DNA from: Haematococcus lacustris
Lineage: Eukaryota; Chlorophyta; Chlorophyceae; Chlamydomonadales; Haematococcaceae
Length of the DNA stretch: 64,000 bases
Direction: 5' to 3'
Assembly: GCA_030144725.1 (NCBI GenBank)
Contig: JASKMD010000031.1
Location: 2,513,775 to 2,577,774 of the forward strand
Of the stretch, positions 13,444 through 25,105 are shown piece after piece. Position 1 is the first letter of the stretch. The number at the start of each line of letters is the position of its first letter. A program made the translations under genes and the position numbers. The notes beneath the pieces were generated by a model. The model saw nothing but the letters and a program-made list of their open reading frames with translations. It searched no databases and was not told the origin of the DNA.

Positions 13444-14224
13444 GCTGGCTTACGAACGTACTCGCGTTTTGACATGGCATCGTACGTTAATATGTACATG
13501 GTCAGATTACCTTCATCACCAAATCAAGACACGCAAATAAAGCCTCAACAATCGTAAGGCCCGAGAAGCGTGGAGACCGCCATCAAAGCTCGAATAATCT
13601 GGGTCTCAGGTGTGTGTAGAGGGCCTACAAACGCAACGCCATGTGGGAGGGTGGGTTGGCAAGGCATTTTAGCAAGGGTACACCGTGTCAATGTCCATGA
13701 TGGTTGGAACACTGAGAGTAAGACAAAGAGAATGGTAGTAAAGCTGAGCCATAGTGAGCCTCACTTGCCACTGGTAATGCGGTGAAAAATGTTTGCCTGG
13801 CCGGAGAAAATACCCTAAGCCGCGGTACACGGACACGTGGTGTGTTGTAGGTTGCCCCATACTTCGGTGATTTACATGCTTGCTTGTGCTTCAGCCATTG
13901 AAGCTGCCATGCGTGATGCATGACATATTCAGAAGAAACCAGCTGGCTCTGGAGAGCGTTTGGTTTCATGCGGTGTTTGGTTCGTTGCCACATGGTTGGC
14001 CACTGTACCCTGGCGCAACCTTTGATTGCCAAGGATGCACTGGTGAGGATGAGCACACACAAAAGCATTAGCTGACCAGTGTATCTGACCAGAGCATTAG
14101 CTGACCAGTGTATCAGTAACCTACACTAGTGGGAGGTCTATACTATGCTGTAGGCACACTGCTTGATGTACTGCATCTTACCAGCGAAGGCTACATTCTA
14201 GATGTATGTAACTGTTGTGCTCAC

Positions 14225-14745
14225 ATCCTTCATCACGTCCAACAGGGCCACCAGCCGTGTCAGGCCAGCAGGCAGGAGGCTCAGCTGTAGCTCCAGCGAC
14301 TCCTGGCGTTGCTGCAGCTCCAGGCTGAACGCCATGGACACCACTCCAGGGGAGGTGGCACTGCCGCGGCGCCCTGCAAGGCCCCCAGCGGGTGCTGACT
14401 GTGGTGCCTGCCGTGCCACATGCTGCTGCTGAGGGGAGCACTCCAAGGACGATGCTGCAGCCAGCTGGTTCACGCTGGACATCCGTGACGCGGCCACAAA
14501 GGGAGGAGTGGTCAGCAGGGGGACCCACTCCAGCCACAGCTTGCACTGCTCTTGGTTATAGCTGCGCCCTGTGTGCAGGGTTATGGCCACCAGCTGCTCC
14601 AGCACCCCTGGGGCGGCCAGTACCTCTCGGGCGAAGCGCACAGTGGCACACCATAGCTTGAGCAGGGGGACACACAGGTCAGGGTCCACAGTGGCCACCA
14701 CCTGCTGGCAGCAGGCCTCCAGCGCCTTCTCAAGATCCGAGTCAC
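14225..14745 (-). CDS. Possible internal exon of an unknown helical (ARM/HEAT-like) protein
   Basis: The minus frame reads LEKALEACCQQVV, DPDLCVPLLKLWCATV, then VLEQLVAITLHTG and a low-complexity stretch, ending ...LLDVMKD before a GTGAGC donor at 14219-14224. The Leu/Ala-rich amphipathic pattern resembles alpha-solenoid repeats, but I do not recognise the family. The upper border (AG at 14746-14747) is weak and no neighbouring exons were located, so gene extent is unknown. It is convergent to nothing obvious and lies upstream of the EndoG gene on the other strand. Confidence 0.4.
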
Positions 14746-14955
14746 CTCACGTCTTCCTACACTTACATGAATTCATTTGCACGGGCGGCTGCGCATCACA
14801 AGGCCAGCAACGCCAAGGAGCGGAGGACTCGAGGGGCCTGATGGGCGGGCGCCCTCCTTGTAAATATCAGACTGATGGGCAAAGGAATGCAGCAACGTGC
14901 TGCACAAGAATGCTGCACGAAATGTTGTTCGTTTCCTTAGGATACAAACGGGCAA

Positions 14956-15049
14956 GTTTTGATCCCTACAGCCCTCATGCGACACCACTATTGTAATCAT
15001 ACACAGGCTGCGAGATCGCTGTTGTAAAGGCTACTGACAGTGTGCCTAA
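14956..15049. repeat. Dispersed repeat, copy 1 (inverted match at 32105-32214)
   Basis: Starts caagttttgatccctacag and ends near ggtgtgcc. The reverse complement recurs 3' of the Fanzor gene with a short indel in the middle. This is likely a transposon end or small non-autonomous element. Confidence 0.75.
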
Positions 15050-15191
15050 CAAGTAAGCCTCAACAATCGTAACAAACGGGCAGTTGTCCGGTGGTAACGG
15101 TCTGCACTACGGATTGCGATGTTAATAATGCGGAGCGACTGCACTGGGCTTTCGTCTTGTACAGCCGTACCTCGTAGCCAAAACTTTGGGC

Positions 15192-15290
15192 ATGATGGTC
15201 CCCAGCGGCATTGTCATTTGCTCAGCTTTCGCAGTGGGCATCGGAGTCGGAAGTGGCTGTTGCTACCTGTATATGTCAGCCCAGGCTAGC
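15192..15290 (+). other. Duplicated copy of EndoG first-exon sequence
   Basis: 15192-15290 and 15821-15916 encode the same N-terminus (MMVPSGIVICSAFAVG...SAQAS). In the upper copy the following piece (PLNRPVTDITHAYEG) is joined directly. In the lower copy it lies apart at about 15510-15560 behind a ctgcag acceptor. Either copy could be the used first exon. Confidence 0.8.
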
Positions 15291-17137
15291 AAAGCTGTCC
15301 AGCATGGTATGTTGGACATGCGACCAGCCAATTAAGAGGCATGTTCCCCACACCCATCACTTGCAACCACAGACGCGCAACTATCCGAGCTGCACACATT
15401 TAAGCATGGTGAGACACACGCGTGCGAGTCATCAGTGGTCTCGCACCCTCCCCCACAGCCTGTGCCAGCTGAGCTGCAGTAGCAGGCTTGCACGCTGCTT
15501 GTCTGCAGGACTTGGCCCCTTAAACCGTCCTGTGACAGACATTACACATGCTTATGAAGGGTAACTGTGCCTACTCTACTCTACCCTTACCTATCCTTCC
15601 CCACCCTACCCCACCTAGCAGGCTGGCTGCGCCACCCCGCTGCCTGCCTCCTACTCCCAGTGGTGGCCACCTGTGGTGATATGATATGGTAGCGCCTCTG
15701 TGTTAATCCGTCATGTCCGTGTGTACCCTGGTGGTGAGGGATTGCTTGCGCGTAAGTTCAACCTGCTGATCCTGACCGACGGCTCGCCAAAGGACCATTG
15801 CGAAAGAGTTACTTGATACCATGATGGTCCCCAGCGGCATTGTCATTTGCTCAGCTTTCGCAGTGGGCATCGGAGTCGGAAGTGGCTGTTGCTACCTGTA
15901 CATGTCAGCCCAGGCTAGCAGCCCCTTGAACCGTCCTGTGACAGACATCACACATGCTTACGAAGGGTGACTATGCCTTCCCTACCCTTGCCTATCCCTG
16001 TGGTGTGATGAGGTGGTCACATGTGGTTGCAGGTACACAGTTAAGTACGACTACCGCACACGCAATGCCCAATGGGTGCTGGAGCATCTCACGCAAGAGT
16101 CTTGCAATGGCAGCGGCGGGAGTGGCGGCGGTGCAGACAGGCACGTGCCAACGCCTCCACACAGGGTGACTGCCATGACGTCATGATCATCTGGATCTAT
16201 GAACACACTGGCGAATGATGATGATGATGGTCATCATCAGCAGCAGCACCCCCACAAGTATCATGACCGGCGTCATCATGACATGACAGCTGCGTCCCAT
16301 TGGTGCAGACAGCTGTACCCCACTCCTTCCCACATCCTCGTGTGATGCTGTGGCAGGTGTGGGTGTGATGTCAGCGTGGTGTGACAGGGTGCACTGTGGT
16401 GTGACGAGGTGATGTGGGTGTGGGTGTGGGCCATGCCTCCTCCGCAGGGCCAAGTCAGAGTTCTTCCAGGACCCAGCGGCCGACCCTTTGCTCTGCAGCA
16501 AGCTGGCGGATTTCAGGGGCTCTGGCTATGACCGCGGCCACCTGGTGAGTGGGTGGCCCCAGCAGGCCACCCCTGGCTGCTCCGCCTGCTGCCCCGCTAG
16601 CTGCACCTGCACCAACTATTCCCACACTGGCTGCTGCTGCCCTGCGCCTGCACCTGCTCGTGCTGGAAGACATCATCCACAGGCCATGCAGCTTACACTG
16701 CCTCTGCTGCCACTGGCGCATGCGGACGCAATATAGCTGTGTTGCTGCTGTATGTCACTGGGACTTATTCTGCTCTTTAGCGTAGACGACTCTTTAGCGG
16801 AGGCAGGTCAGCTGATTTGGGTTTGCATGGGATCCTGAGGTTACAACGCGGAGTACTAAATATCAGCTTGGCTCTTGTTGAAGAGATAACATCAAGCACA
16901 AAACATCACTGCTGTACACATCGGCCATGCCACTGGTTGAGCCCCTGCCGCCACCCCTGCTGCAGGCCCCTGCAGCCGATCACCGCAACAGCCAGGAGGT
17001 AAGCCTCAGTGGCATGCAGGCTGCATGTGTGCAGCTGGTCCATACCACTGGCCAGCTCTTCTGCCAGCTGCCTGGCAGGTCTACTCCCTGACCTATGCAG
17101 GCAATGGACCAGACGTTCTCACTGCTTAACATCAGCC
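15192..17137 (+). CDS. Endonuclease G, mitochondrial-type DNA/RNA non-specific nuclease (partial, cut by N gap)
   Basis: Exons, plus strand: first exon 15821-15966 (a second, split copy at 15192), then 16033-16165, 16448-16544, 16966-16998 and 17101-17137. The N-terminus MMVPSGIVICSAF... carries a hydrophobic segment, fitting an inner-membrane anchor. Exon 2 has VKYDYRTRNAQWVLEHLT, exon 3 has FRGSGYDRGHL with the catalytic DRGH motif, exon 4 APAADHRNSQE, exon 5 AMDQTFSLLNIS. These are the successive conserved blocks of the EndoG family, which cuts DNA and RNA with a DRGH histidine and a downstream metal-binding Asn. The Asn block (NISPQ-type) falls at the gap edge, and the C-terminal third is missing in the Ns. 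One junction (16165 to 16448) is a base out of frame. The family is certain from motifs; intactness is not. Confidence 0.85.
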
Positions 17138-17637
17138 NNNNNNNNNNNNNNNNNNNNNNNNNNNNNNNNNNNNNNNNNNNNNNNNNNNNNNNNNNNNNNN
17201 NNNNNNNNNNNNNNNNNNNNNNNNNNNNNNNNNNNNNNNNNNNNNNNNNNNNNNNNNNNNNNNNNNNNNNNNNNNNNNNNNNNNNNNNNNNNNNNNNNNN
17301 NNNNNNNNNNNNNNNNNNNNNNNNNNNNNNNNNNNNNNNNNNNNNNNNNNNNNNNNNNNNNNNNNNNNNNNNNNNNNNNNNNNNNNNNNNNNNNNNNNNN
17401 NNNNNNNNNNNNNNNNNNNNNNNNNNNNNNNNNNNNNNNNNNNNNNNNNNNNNNNNNNNNNNNNNNNNNNNNNNNNNNNNNNNNNNNNNNNNNNNNNNNN
17501 NNNNNNNNNNNNNNNNNNNNNNNNNNNNNNNNNNNNNNNNNNNNNNNNNNNNNNNNNNNNNNNNNNNNNNNNNNNNNNNNNNNNNNNNNNNNNNNNNNNN
17601 NNNNNNNNNNNNNNNNNNNNNNNNNNNNNNNNNNNNN
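17138..17637. other. Assembly gap of 500 N
   Basis: A run of exactly 500 Ns, probably a placeholder of unknown true size. It removes the 3' part of EndoG and the 5' part of the next gene. Any reading frame drawn across it is artificial. Confidence 1.
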
Positions 17638-18384
17638 GCTGCTGGTACCCCCCCTCCCCTGCCGGCCCCCCCAACATGCCCCCACCCACCCACATCCCCT
17701 CCCCACCCCCCGGGGGTACCCTGGGGGGCTACTCCCACCAGCAGCACCAGCAGCATCAGCAGCACGCGGCCCTGCACATGGCCGGCTTCCTGCCCAGCTT
17801 CAGCCCACTGCCTGGGTTTGAATCCTTCTGTGAGTGGCTGGGGGTGGGGGTGGGGGGGCAGGGGGCAGGGGGCAGGGGGCAGGGGGCAGGGGGCAGGGGG
17901 CAGGGGGCAGGGGGCAGGGGGCAGGGGGCAGGGGGCAGGGGGCAGGGGGGGAATAGGGGAGGTGGCTGGGGCAGTAAGTGTGGTGAGGAAGGGTGAGACG
18001 TACCCCGCCGCACTGCTTTGCACCACCCTCTCCAAAGCCTGCGATGCTGACGCCCCACCACCCCTTTGCTCTGACGCATGTACCCCCCTGCTGCTGCTGC
18101 TCCTGCTGCTGCTCCTTGTTCAACAGGCCTCAACGACGGTCAGTTTGGCAGCAGTGGGGCCAGCAGTGGAGCAGGGGGTATGGGGGGCGGTGCGAGGGGC
18201 ATGGGGGGGGGGCGGGGGGGGCCACGTCCCCCCCAGCCCCTCCCGCTTAAACCCCCTAGCGCAGCCCTGGGCCGCCCCCCCCATGGCGCGGGATCACCCT
18301 GGCAACCACCACCAGCAGCAGCAGCAGCAGGGTCAGGAAGGGGACGTCATGAGGTACAGGGCACTGCAGCAGCACCACCATTAC

Positions 18385-18445
<61 letters not shown>

Positions 18446-18459
18446 TGTACATCCAGTAC

Positions 18460-18505
<46 letters not shown>

Positions 18506-21051
18506 TTGAGAGGCAGGGGCGGGAGGAGCAGCTGGCCCGCCAGGACGCTGAAAGGGCAGAGCAGGAGTCGGAGTATGCGGCAGCTGCTGCTGCTGCTGCT
18601 GCTGCCGCTGCCACTGCTGCTGTAGCAGCAGCCGCCAACCACACTGCCAGCCACCGCAATGGAGGCTCCCCCCCCCAGCTCACATCCCCCCCCTCACGTG
18701 GCCAGCAGACCACACCCTCAAAGGGGGGTACACAGCCAGGCAGCAGCAGCACACTGCCTGCCCGGGGTCGTGGTACCCAAGCGGCAGATGGGGCAAACAT
18801 ACAGCTGCCCCTGCAGCAGCAGCAGCAGGAGAAGGGGGAGGAAGAGGAGGAGGAGGAGGAGGAGGAGGGGGGCAGCTGCAGGCCCATGGGCTCTTACAGC
18901 AGTGGGGGCGGCAGCAGCAGTGTGTATGTGCACAGCTTGGGCAGCCCTGGAGCAGCAGGGGCGGCCTTGTTGGCCAGCAGCCTGGCGGCCGCCCCTCCCA
19001 CCGCTGCCCTGCGCTCCACACCTGGTCCTGCTGATCCGCTGCACCCTGCTGATCCACACAGCCTCGCCCCCGCCTCAGCAGGGCCGGCAGTGTCTGACCA
19101 GGGCGCCCCCGCCCCAGCAGCAGCAGGGGTGGGGGGGAAGGCTGGGGGGAGGGGGGCGCCTGCACCAGGCCACCCCGGGGGACCCCCCCCTGCCTCCGCC
19201 CCCTCCTCTGCCGCCAAGTCCCCTGCTCAGCACCCTGGTCCCCCCTTGACAACCAGCTCCACCTCCACCACCACCTCAACACCCATGGCTCTGCCTCGAG
19301 ATCAGCAGGGGTTTGAGAGCAAGGCGGCTGCAGGGGGGGGGCTGGTGCTGCCACAGCAGACGGCCTTCGGTAGCCATGCAGCGCCGGCAGGGGCTGGGGG
19401 GGGGCTGGGGGGCCCGTTGCCCTTGGCCTTGGGGCAGGCAGGGTATGTCCATACAGGACTGCAGCCTGCCCAGGGGTGCCCTGGGGGGCCGGGCCTGGGG
19501 TACGAGGGGGAGGTAGGCTCAGGGTTGTTGCTGGGGGGAGCAGCAGCAGCAGCAGCAGCAGCAGGGGGGGGGCCCTCACTAGGGGGCCCACCTGAGGGGT
19601 GGGGTAAGACGCCTCGCCGCCCTGCCTACCTCTCTCACTCCCGTCACGGCACTAGTGGACCCCCCAGCTCTAACACCACCCCTGGGGGGCAGTTCCCCAT
19701 GCACCATGGGCAGCAGGCGCCAGGCTTTGCTGAGGGGGCTCCAGGACTCACCCCAGGTGCCCATGCTAGCCCCACCAGCCATGCAGTGCATGGCCACATG
19801 GAGGCGGCTGCAGCAGTGCGAGCTGCCACCCCAGCAGCAGCAGGCAGCCAAGGAGCGCCCTACCCGCCCCCACCCCTCCCCTCCACAGCGCCCAACAGCA
19901 GCCAAGGACAAGCCCTGGGTGCCACTGAGGCAGGAGCAGAGGCCGGCAGCAGCAGGGGGGACAGCGGGGGCCTGGGGGCTGGGGGCCGCCCCCTCAGCAC
20001 TGCACGTCAAGCCCTGGACTTCAGTATGCTCGCCCAGGGCGCGGGGGGCCCCCCTGCCCTGCCTGGCCTGCACCCCTCCACCCCGCCCTCTGGGGTGCCG
20101 GCTGGGCTGGGTGGGAAGGGGCTGCGCCCCCCCGCCCCCCCTGCTGCTAGTGTGGCCCCCCCTCCCCCTCCTCCTGGCTTCCCTGGGCCTGGCCCTCGCC
20201 CGCCAGCCCCCCTCACCCCAGCCAGCATGACTGGCGGCTGCTGGGGGGGCAGCGGCAGCAGGGGGGGCAGCAGCCGCGGCGCCGCCTCCCCTGCCTCATC
20301 AAGCCTGACCCCAGGGGGGGTGCTAGGGAGTAGCCAGGGGGGCAGCAGCGGCCTGGCAGGGCTGGAGAGCCCCAGCCTGGTGTCAGCTGCCGACCCCCTG
20401 GTGTCCCCCTCCCGCTTCACCCCCCAGGGGCGGGGGCGGGGGGTGGGGGCCTCTGGGCTGCTGGGCCAGCTGCAGGGGGCTGGGGGGGTGGCCCGGGGAG
20501 GTGGGGCAGGTCAGAGGGCAGGTCAGGGGGTCAGCACCACCCCTCCCCCACCTCCCCCGCCGCCTAGCCCCCCAAAGATGCAGCAGCCGTATGCCGTGCC
20601 CCTCAGTGCTGGTGTGGGGGGGCAGGCCAGAGGCCAGGCAAGGGGCCAGGCCAGGGGCCAGGCCAGCCCTCCGCCCCCACTGCAGTACCCCCTAGGGCTG
20701 CAGCTGCAGCAGCAGGGGGACCCGGGGGAGGTGGCGGCACACAGCACCCCAGCCACGCCGCCAGGGCCCGCGCCAGCCACCACACAGACTCCCATCCCTG
20801 AGCCAAAGCAGGCAGCGCAGGGTCAGGGTCAGGGCCAGGGCCAGGGCCAGGGTCAGGGTCAGGGTCAGGGGCTGGGTCAGGGGCTGGGTCAGCAGCCGGT
20901 TGTGGCGGGTGTGAAGGCTGCAGCCAAGGGTGTCAGCGGGCTGGTGCGGGCGGAGCTGTGTGGCCCTGAGGCTGGCAAGGTCAGGCTGGACCTGTCCCCC
21001 GCCTCACCGGAGTACGCCCCCCAAGGCTGCTGCGTGGCCAGCCCTCCCTAG
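17638..21051 (+). CDS. Large Gln/Gly/Pro-rich low-complexity protein of unknown function (5' part in the gap)
   Basis: Two exons are visible after the gap. The first ends at 17829 (…SFSPLPGFESF, donor gtgagt). The second starts at 18127 (acceptor caacag) as CLNDGQFGSSG and runs to a stop at 21049-21051. The second exon encodes poly-Q (about 18390-18500), poly-A, an acidic Glu run (about 18835-18870), long Gly/Pro/Ser tracts, and a QG repeat near 20820-20890, ending ...APQGCCVASPP. Such composition suits a disordered RNA-binding or transcription co-factor, but no folded domain is visible. The frame entering the second exon differs from the Q-rich frame used after about 18290, so one indel in a G run (18200-18225) is required. 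The intron 17830-18126 holds a ggggcag heptamer array. Confidence 0.5.
17858..17950. repeat. GGGGGCA heptamer array
   Basis: About 12 copies of gggggca in the intron of the Q-rich gene. Confidence 0.9.
18385..18505 (+). repeat. CAG repeat coding poly-Gln
   Basis: Two CAG blocks separated by CTGTACATCCAGTAC, read as glutamine in the long plus frame of the Q-rich protein. Confidence 0.9.
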
Positions 21052-24010
21052 TGAGCAAGAGGGGGAGGGGGGGCAGGCAGCGGCGACCGGGGCCCACATA
21101 GCGCCTGGCGTGGGCGGCTTGCATGGCCTGCCAGCGGCTTGCCCACGTCCTGTTGTGCAGGGCAGGTGTGCAGGGCAGGGCAGGTCATACCAGCGGCCTG
21201 CGGGGCGGTGGCCGGAGGGATGTGGCAGTGGGAGTGGGTGCGCGGCAGGGAGGTGCTTGGCATGCAGGGCAGGACGGGTGGCAGGGGGGTGGTTGTAAGG
21301 GGTTTATAAGGAGCTTTAGGGGCCAGCCCTGAAGCCCCTCACAGCAGCAAGGGGTCACTGAAGGGATGCCTTGCTGCTTTGGCGTCGCCTGCTCTTAATG
21401 TGGTGAGGGGGCAGCGGGTAGGGGGCAGCTGCTATAGCCACCTGCCAGTTACTAAGGCATGGGTGAGGGAACACTGCTGCTGTTGAGTGCACAACCTCTG
21501 TTGATGATGTCAGAGGTTGGGCAATGAAGGGTGACCACCAGGTGTGGAGGGGAGGGGAGGGGAGGGGAGGGGAGGAGGGTGGGGGGCGAGGGTGACGTGA
21601 AGGAGGAGGGGAGGATGTGATGTGGCGATGGGTTGAGTTGGTCGAGGAGAGTGTGGCTCACATTGGCAAGAAGGCTGGCAGCATGGGTATTTGGAGGCAA
21701 AGCGCATGGGTCCATGTGCATGGGGCCCATGACATGGGTCTTAGGCTTTCTAACCCACATTGCAGCACAACCTGTTTTGCCATCCTCCTGTTGTTCATGT
21801 TGTGACTGCCCTGTCCCGTGACATGATGGTGGGTGGGGCATTGGGGAAGTGCAGCTTCGTGCCATGCCGTGGTTACGGTGGTGCTGGGTGAAGGTCTTTG
21901 GAGCAGAGATCCAGGCTGTGAGTGGCAACGCTGTTGGCATCTTGGTAGTGTGGGTCCATGGTAGGGTCTGTGCGGGGTCAGGGTAGGCCACAGAACTGCT
22001 GGCCAGCTCTGGTGGCCAGCGGTCGGTATGTTGCTTTCATCGTGCTTCAGATTTCGTTGCGGTCAACTCAGTGCGGGCGGCGTTGGGGTGGGATACGCTG
22101 AGGTAGCGGGATCGACACCTCGATGCCCGGATTCGTTGGTTTGTCGGCCAGCCTTGCAGGAATGGAGCAGGTCCGGGAGGCAGGGCAGAGTAGTGCAGAT
22201 AAGCCGTACAGTGAATTGTGTTGAGCTCAGAGACTTGGCAGGAGCAGTAAGGTTGGGAATGAGGCAGAGCAGGTAGCGAGGTATGAGGTACGGTGTAAGA
22301 CATACATGCCGTCACGGGCACGCGTCGTAAAGGTGGGGGCGAGGGATATCCGATGTGCGGGCATCTCGCGTTGACGCCGTGGTACTCGATTGCAAACCTA
22401 CTTGATTACGCACGTCATTCATTGTCGTCACCGGGTAATGTGATGTCCGCATTCGTACCGCGCAATACGAAGAATGCTGATAGCGACCATGTCTTGTGCA
22501 ACTGATTGTATAACCCAACCTCGAGGCCGTTGCGCTCAGATATGCGAGACGTAGCTCGGACATGCGAGGAGGAAACACTGCTGATCAATACTGGTCCTGT
22601 GTATAGCCTCTTGACATACCCCTATAGATGAGTGCCTAGGAGTTTACAATCACGGCAGATAGCAGGTTGCGGATAGAACGGTACGAGCGGCGCTACTGAG
22701 TTGCATGTGCCACACTGGCTTCGCAAGCCTACATCTTTGGCCCCGCTTGTAGCACCTGCTCTTGAGTCGCGCCTGCGTCGTCATCGCCCCACATCAGTAG
22801 GTCCTGGCGCTGGCGGGAGAAGCCAGCCCTGCGTGCACGGCACCAACGCAACGGCAGAGCAGAGGGGCGTGGCTTCGCAATACTCTCTGCAGCATGCGTA
22901 CAAAAGCGCGCTCGCGGCAGCACGTTCGCGGCAGCACGTTCGCGGCAGCACGCAGCGGCAGCACAAGCGCGCCAACCCAACTGAACAGTCAAGCGTCAGA
23001 GCTCGATGACTCTCGAAAGCCAGGCAGCAGGTCGTCTACAAAGAGCCACAGTGTTGTTGACCAAGACATGCTACCGCCTCAGAACAAGAAGAGGAAGGGA
23101 GCCGCCAACAGGTGTGCACCAGGTATGATATACAAATCGTCCACCTCGCGAGGCATGAGATGGAAGGCAGCATGGCGGGCAGGCACTCACTCCAAACGTG
23201 CCGCATGGAAACCTCGGTACCGTCCAGCGGCATATGCCAAGCACCTGCATGTATAAATGCAATGTACAGGTCAAAGTATATTGAGCATCACCACCCTCAT
23301 AGCACCATTAGGGCTAGTCAACAGGCTGAAGCATGCGCCAAGCCGCATGGCCATGGAGGTGCATGCATTGGGAGGTGGTGGGACCGCATGCCGCCATGCT
23401 GCTGACAACGCCATATGCGCTGAAATGGAGCCTGTCCATGGGTTGGGGTCTGGGCTAGGATTGGGGTCGGGATTCGGATTTGGGCTAGGAAGTGGGCTAG
23501 GCTTTGGGTTTAAGTTTGGGCTAGGGGGATCGGGCTAGGGTTAGGGTAAGGACAGCCCCCCTACAAGTCTCAGGCCCATGCTCAGAGCCAGCTGACCCAG
23601 CACTGGCTGCAGGAATAGCCTGGGCCACCCCCGGGTTCAAGTCCTCTTGGCCCTACTGCACACGGCACCTCAATCTCCTCATCTGCCCGGCGGCATTGGT
23701 GGTGCCAGTCTCACTGACATAGCCAGCATGTGGTTTGGCAAGAGGCATGCACAGGCCGTGAACGCCAGGAGCAGGCAGGTGGTGGTGTTGGCCAGGGGTG
23801 CTGTCGGTCAGGGGCAGCACCCAACAGGCTGTGCACTGCAGCGTGTATGTCTTGAAGTTTTGCACTCACACAAATGTGAGGTGTACTTGATGTTTGATGT
23901 AAGAAATTGAAGGGCAGCATGCCAGGCTGCACCTAACCTCTCCACCTATAAGCGACATGTAGCCGAATGGATCTGCCTGCCACATAGCCAAGACAGGGCA
24001 GGGGCTGCCC
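21052..24010. other. No supported gene
   Basis: Between the Q-rich gene and the Nudix gene I found only short open frames without convincing splice borders. It contains a GGGGA run at about 21546-21575, a 15-bp repeat (gttcgcggcagcac) at about 22913-22958, and a degenerate gggctagg/ttaggg tract at 23440-23550. The piece next to 24011 should include the Nudix 3' untranslated region. Confidence 0.5.
23440..23550. repeat. Degenerate GGGCTAGG / GGGTTAGGG repeat
   Basis: Irregular units such as gggctagg, ttgggtt and gggttaggg, resembling decayed telomere-like sequence. Confidence 0.6.
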
Positions 24011-25061
24011 CTAACCCACCCACCCCCGCTTGGCCCACCTCTCCCTGATCTTGTCGTAAAGGGCCACCCCCTTCAAGAAGGGCTGCTGGGCGTAGTCTTC
24101 CAAGCTCATCCACTGCGCTGACTCCAGTTCCTCCTCCTGCAAGCCAAGGCATGAGCATGCAGGCAGGCTGCATGGGGCGTTTTCAATTGCATGGGGCTCA
24201 GCAGGCCGCGAGGGATGTCCCCACCCCGCCCCGCCCCGCCCCGCCCCGCCCCGCCCCGCCCCGCCCCGCCCCGCCCCGCCCCGCCCTGCCCCACCCCACC
24301 CTGTGCCCTGTGCCCTCCTTGTGCTGCAGGCATGAGGGCGGGACCAGGGTTGAGCCAGCCCCTGATGTCAGCCTCCCAGCCTCATCTCAAGGTGTGGGCA
24401 CCACATGGGACCAGGGCTGAGCCCAGGGTGGAGACCCTGTGGTGTGTGGTCATTTGGGCGTGCAGATGGCAGGGCAGCCATAGGAGATAGATCCTGGCGA
24501 GCTGGTGTTTGGTCGGCGCCTGGGGATAGGGTCCATTAGAGGGCGGAGGCGATGGGAGGGTGCGGCATGGGCCAGGTGGGGCGCTTGATGTCAGGTCCTC
24601 AACCACAGGTAGAATGTCCCAACCAGCTAGCATGAACCTAGAAACAAACCTCTGACAGCTCTGCCGGAGCTGAACTCAGTGTGACCTCCCATGCGTCACA
24701 CCCCTGCCGCCACAACTGCCCCCCACATATCTAACCACCCAGCCACCAGGCACACCCTTAGGCCCGCCCATTGGTAGGTTTTCTGTTAGTTGGGGATACC
24801 TGACCCTTAGGCCTGCCCACTGCTGCCCACACCCACTGCCGCTCTCTCTGCTGCCAAGTGGATTCCTCACCTGAGCCACCACGCTGCCCAGCTGGCCGGC
24901 TTCAGCCCTCATGGCCACCACCACGAACAGGTCAGAGTGGCCAAGGGCAAAGCCGTGAGCCTGGCGTACTGCCAGCATGCAATCAAAACGGGCTCGGATG
25001 CCCGTCTCCTCAAGCACCTGTCGGGGCAGCAGACGCAGACCTGGGCTTAGGAGAGCAGCAG

Positions 25062-25105
<44 letters not shown>

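Larger units (their letters stand above)
11107..14224. other. No supported gene
   Basis: Between the ECM gene and the possible exon at 14225 I found no open frame with good splice borders. It holds the CTGGG array, a degenerate 15-bp repeat at about 12255-12310 (aaggtagttgac type) and a CTG run at 13411-13442. The words at 13541-13558 recur at 15054-15071 (aagcctcaacaatcgtaa), so part of this is dispersed-repeat DNA. Confidence 0.5.

Noticed and set aside
17095..21051. A 1318-codon frame running through the N gap
   Set aside because: The gap is unknown sequence and the part before it is an EndoG exon, so the frame joins two genes artificially.
23595..23660. Possible tRNA (ggttcaagtcc B-box-like word)
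   Set aside because: The flanking bases do not form a T-stem, and no matching A box or acceptor stem was found at the right distance.
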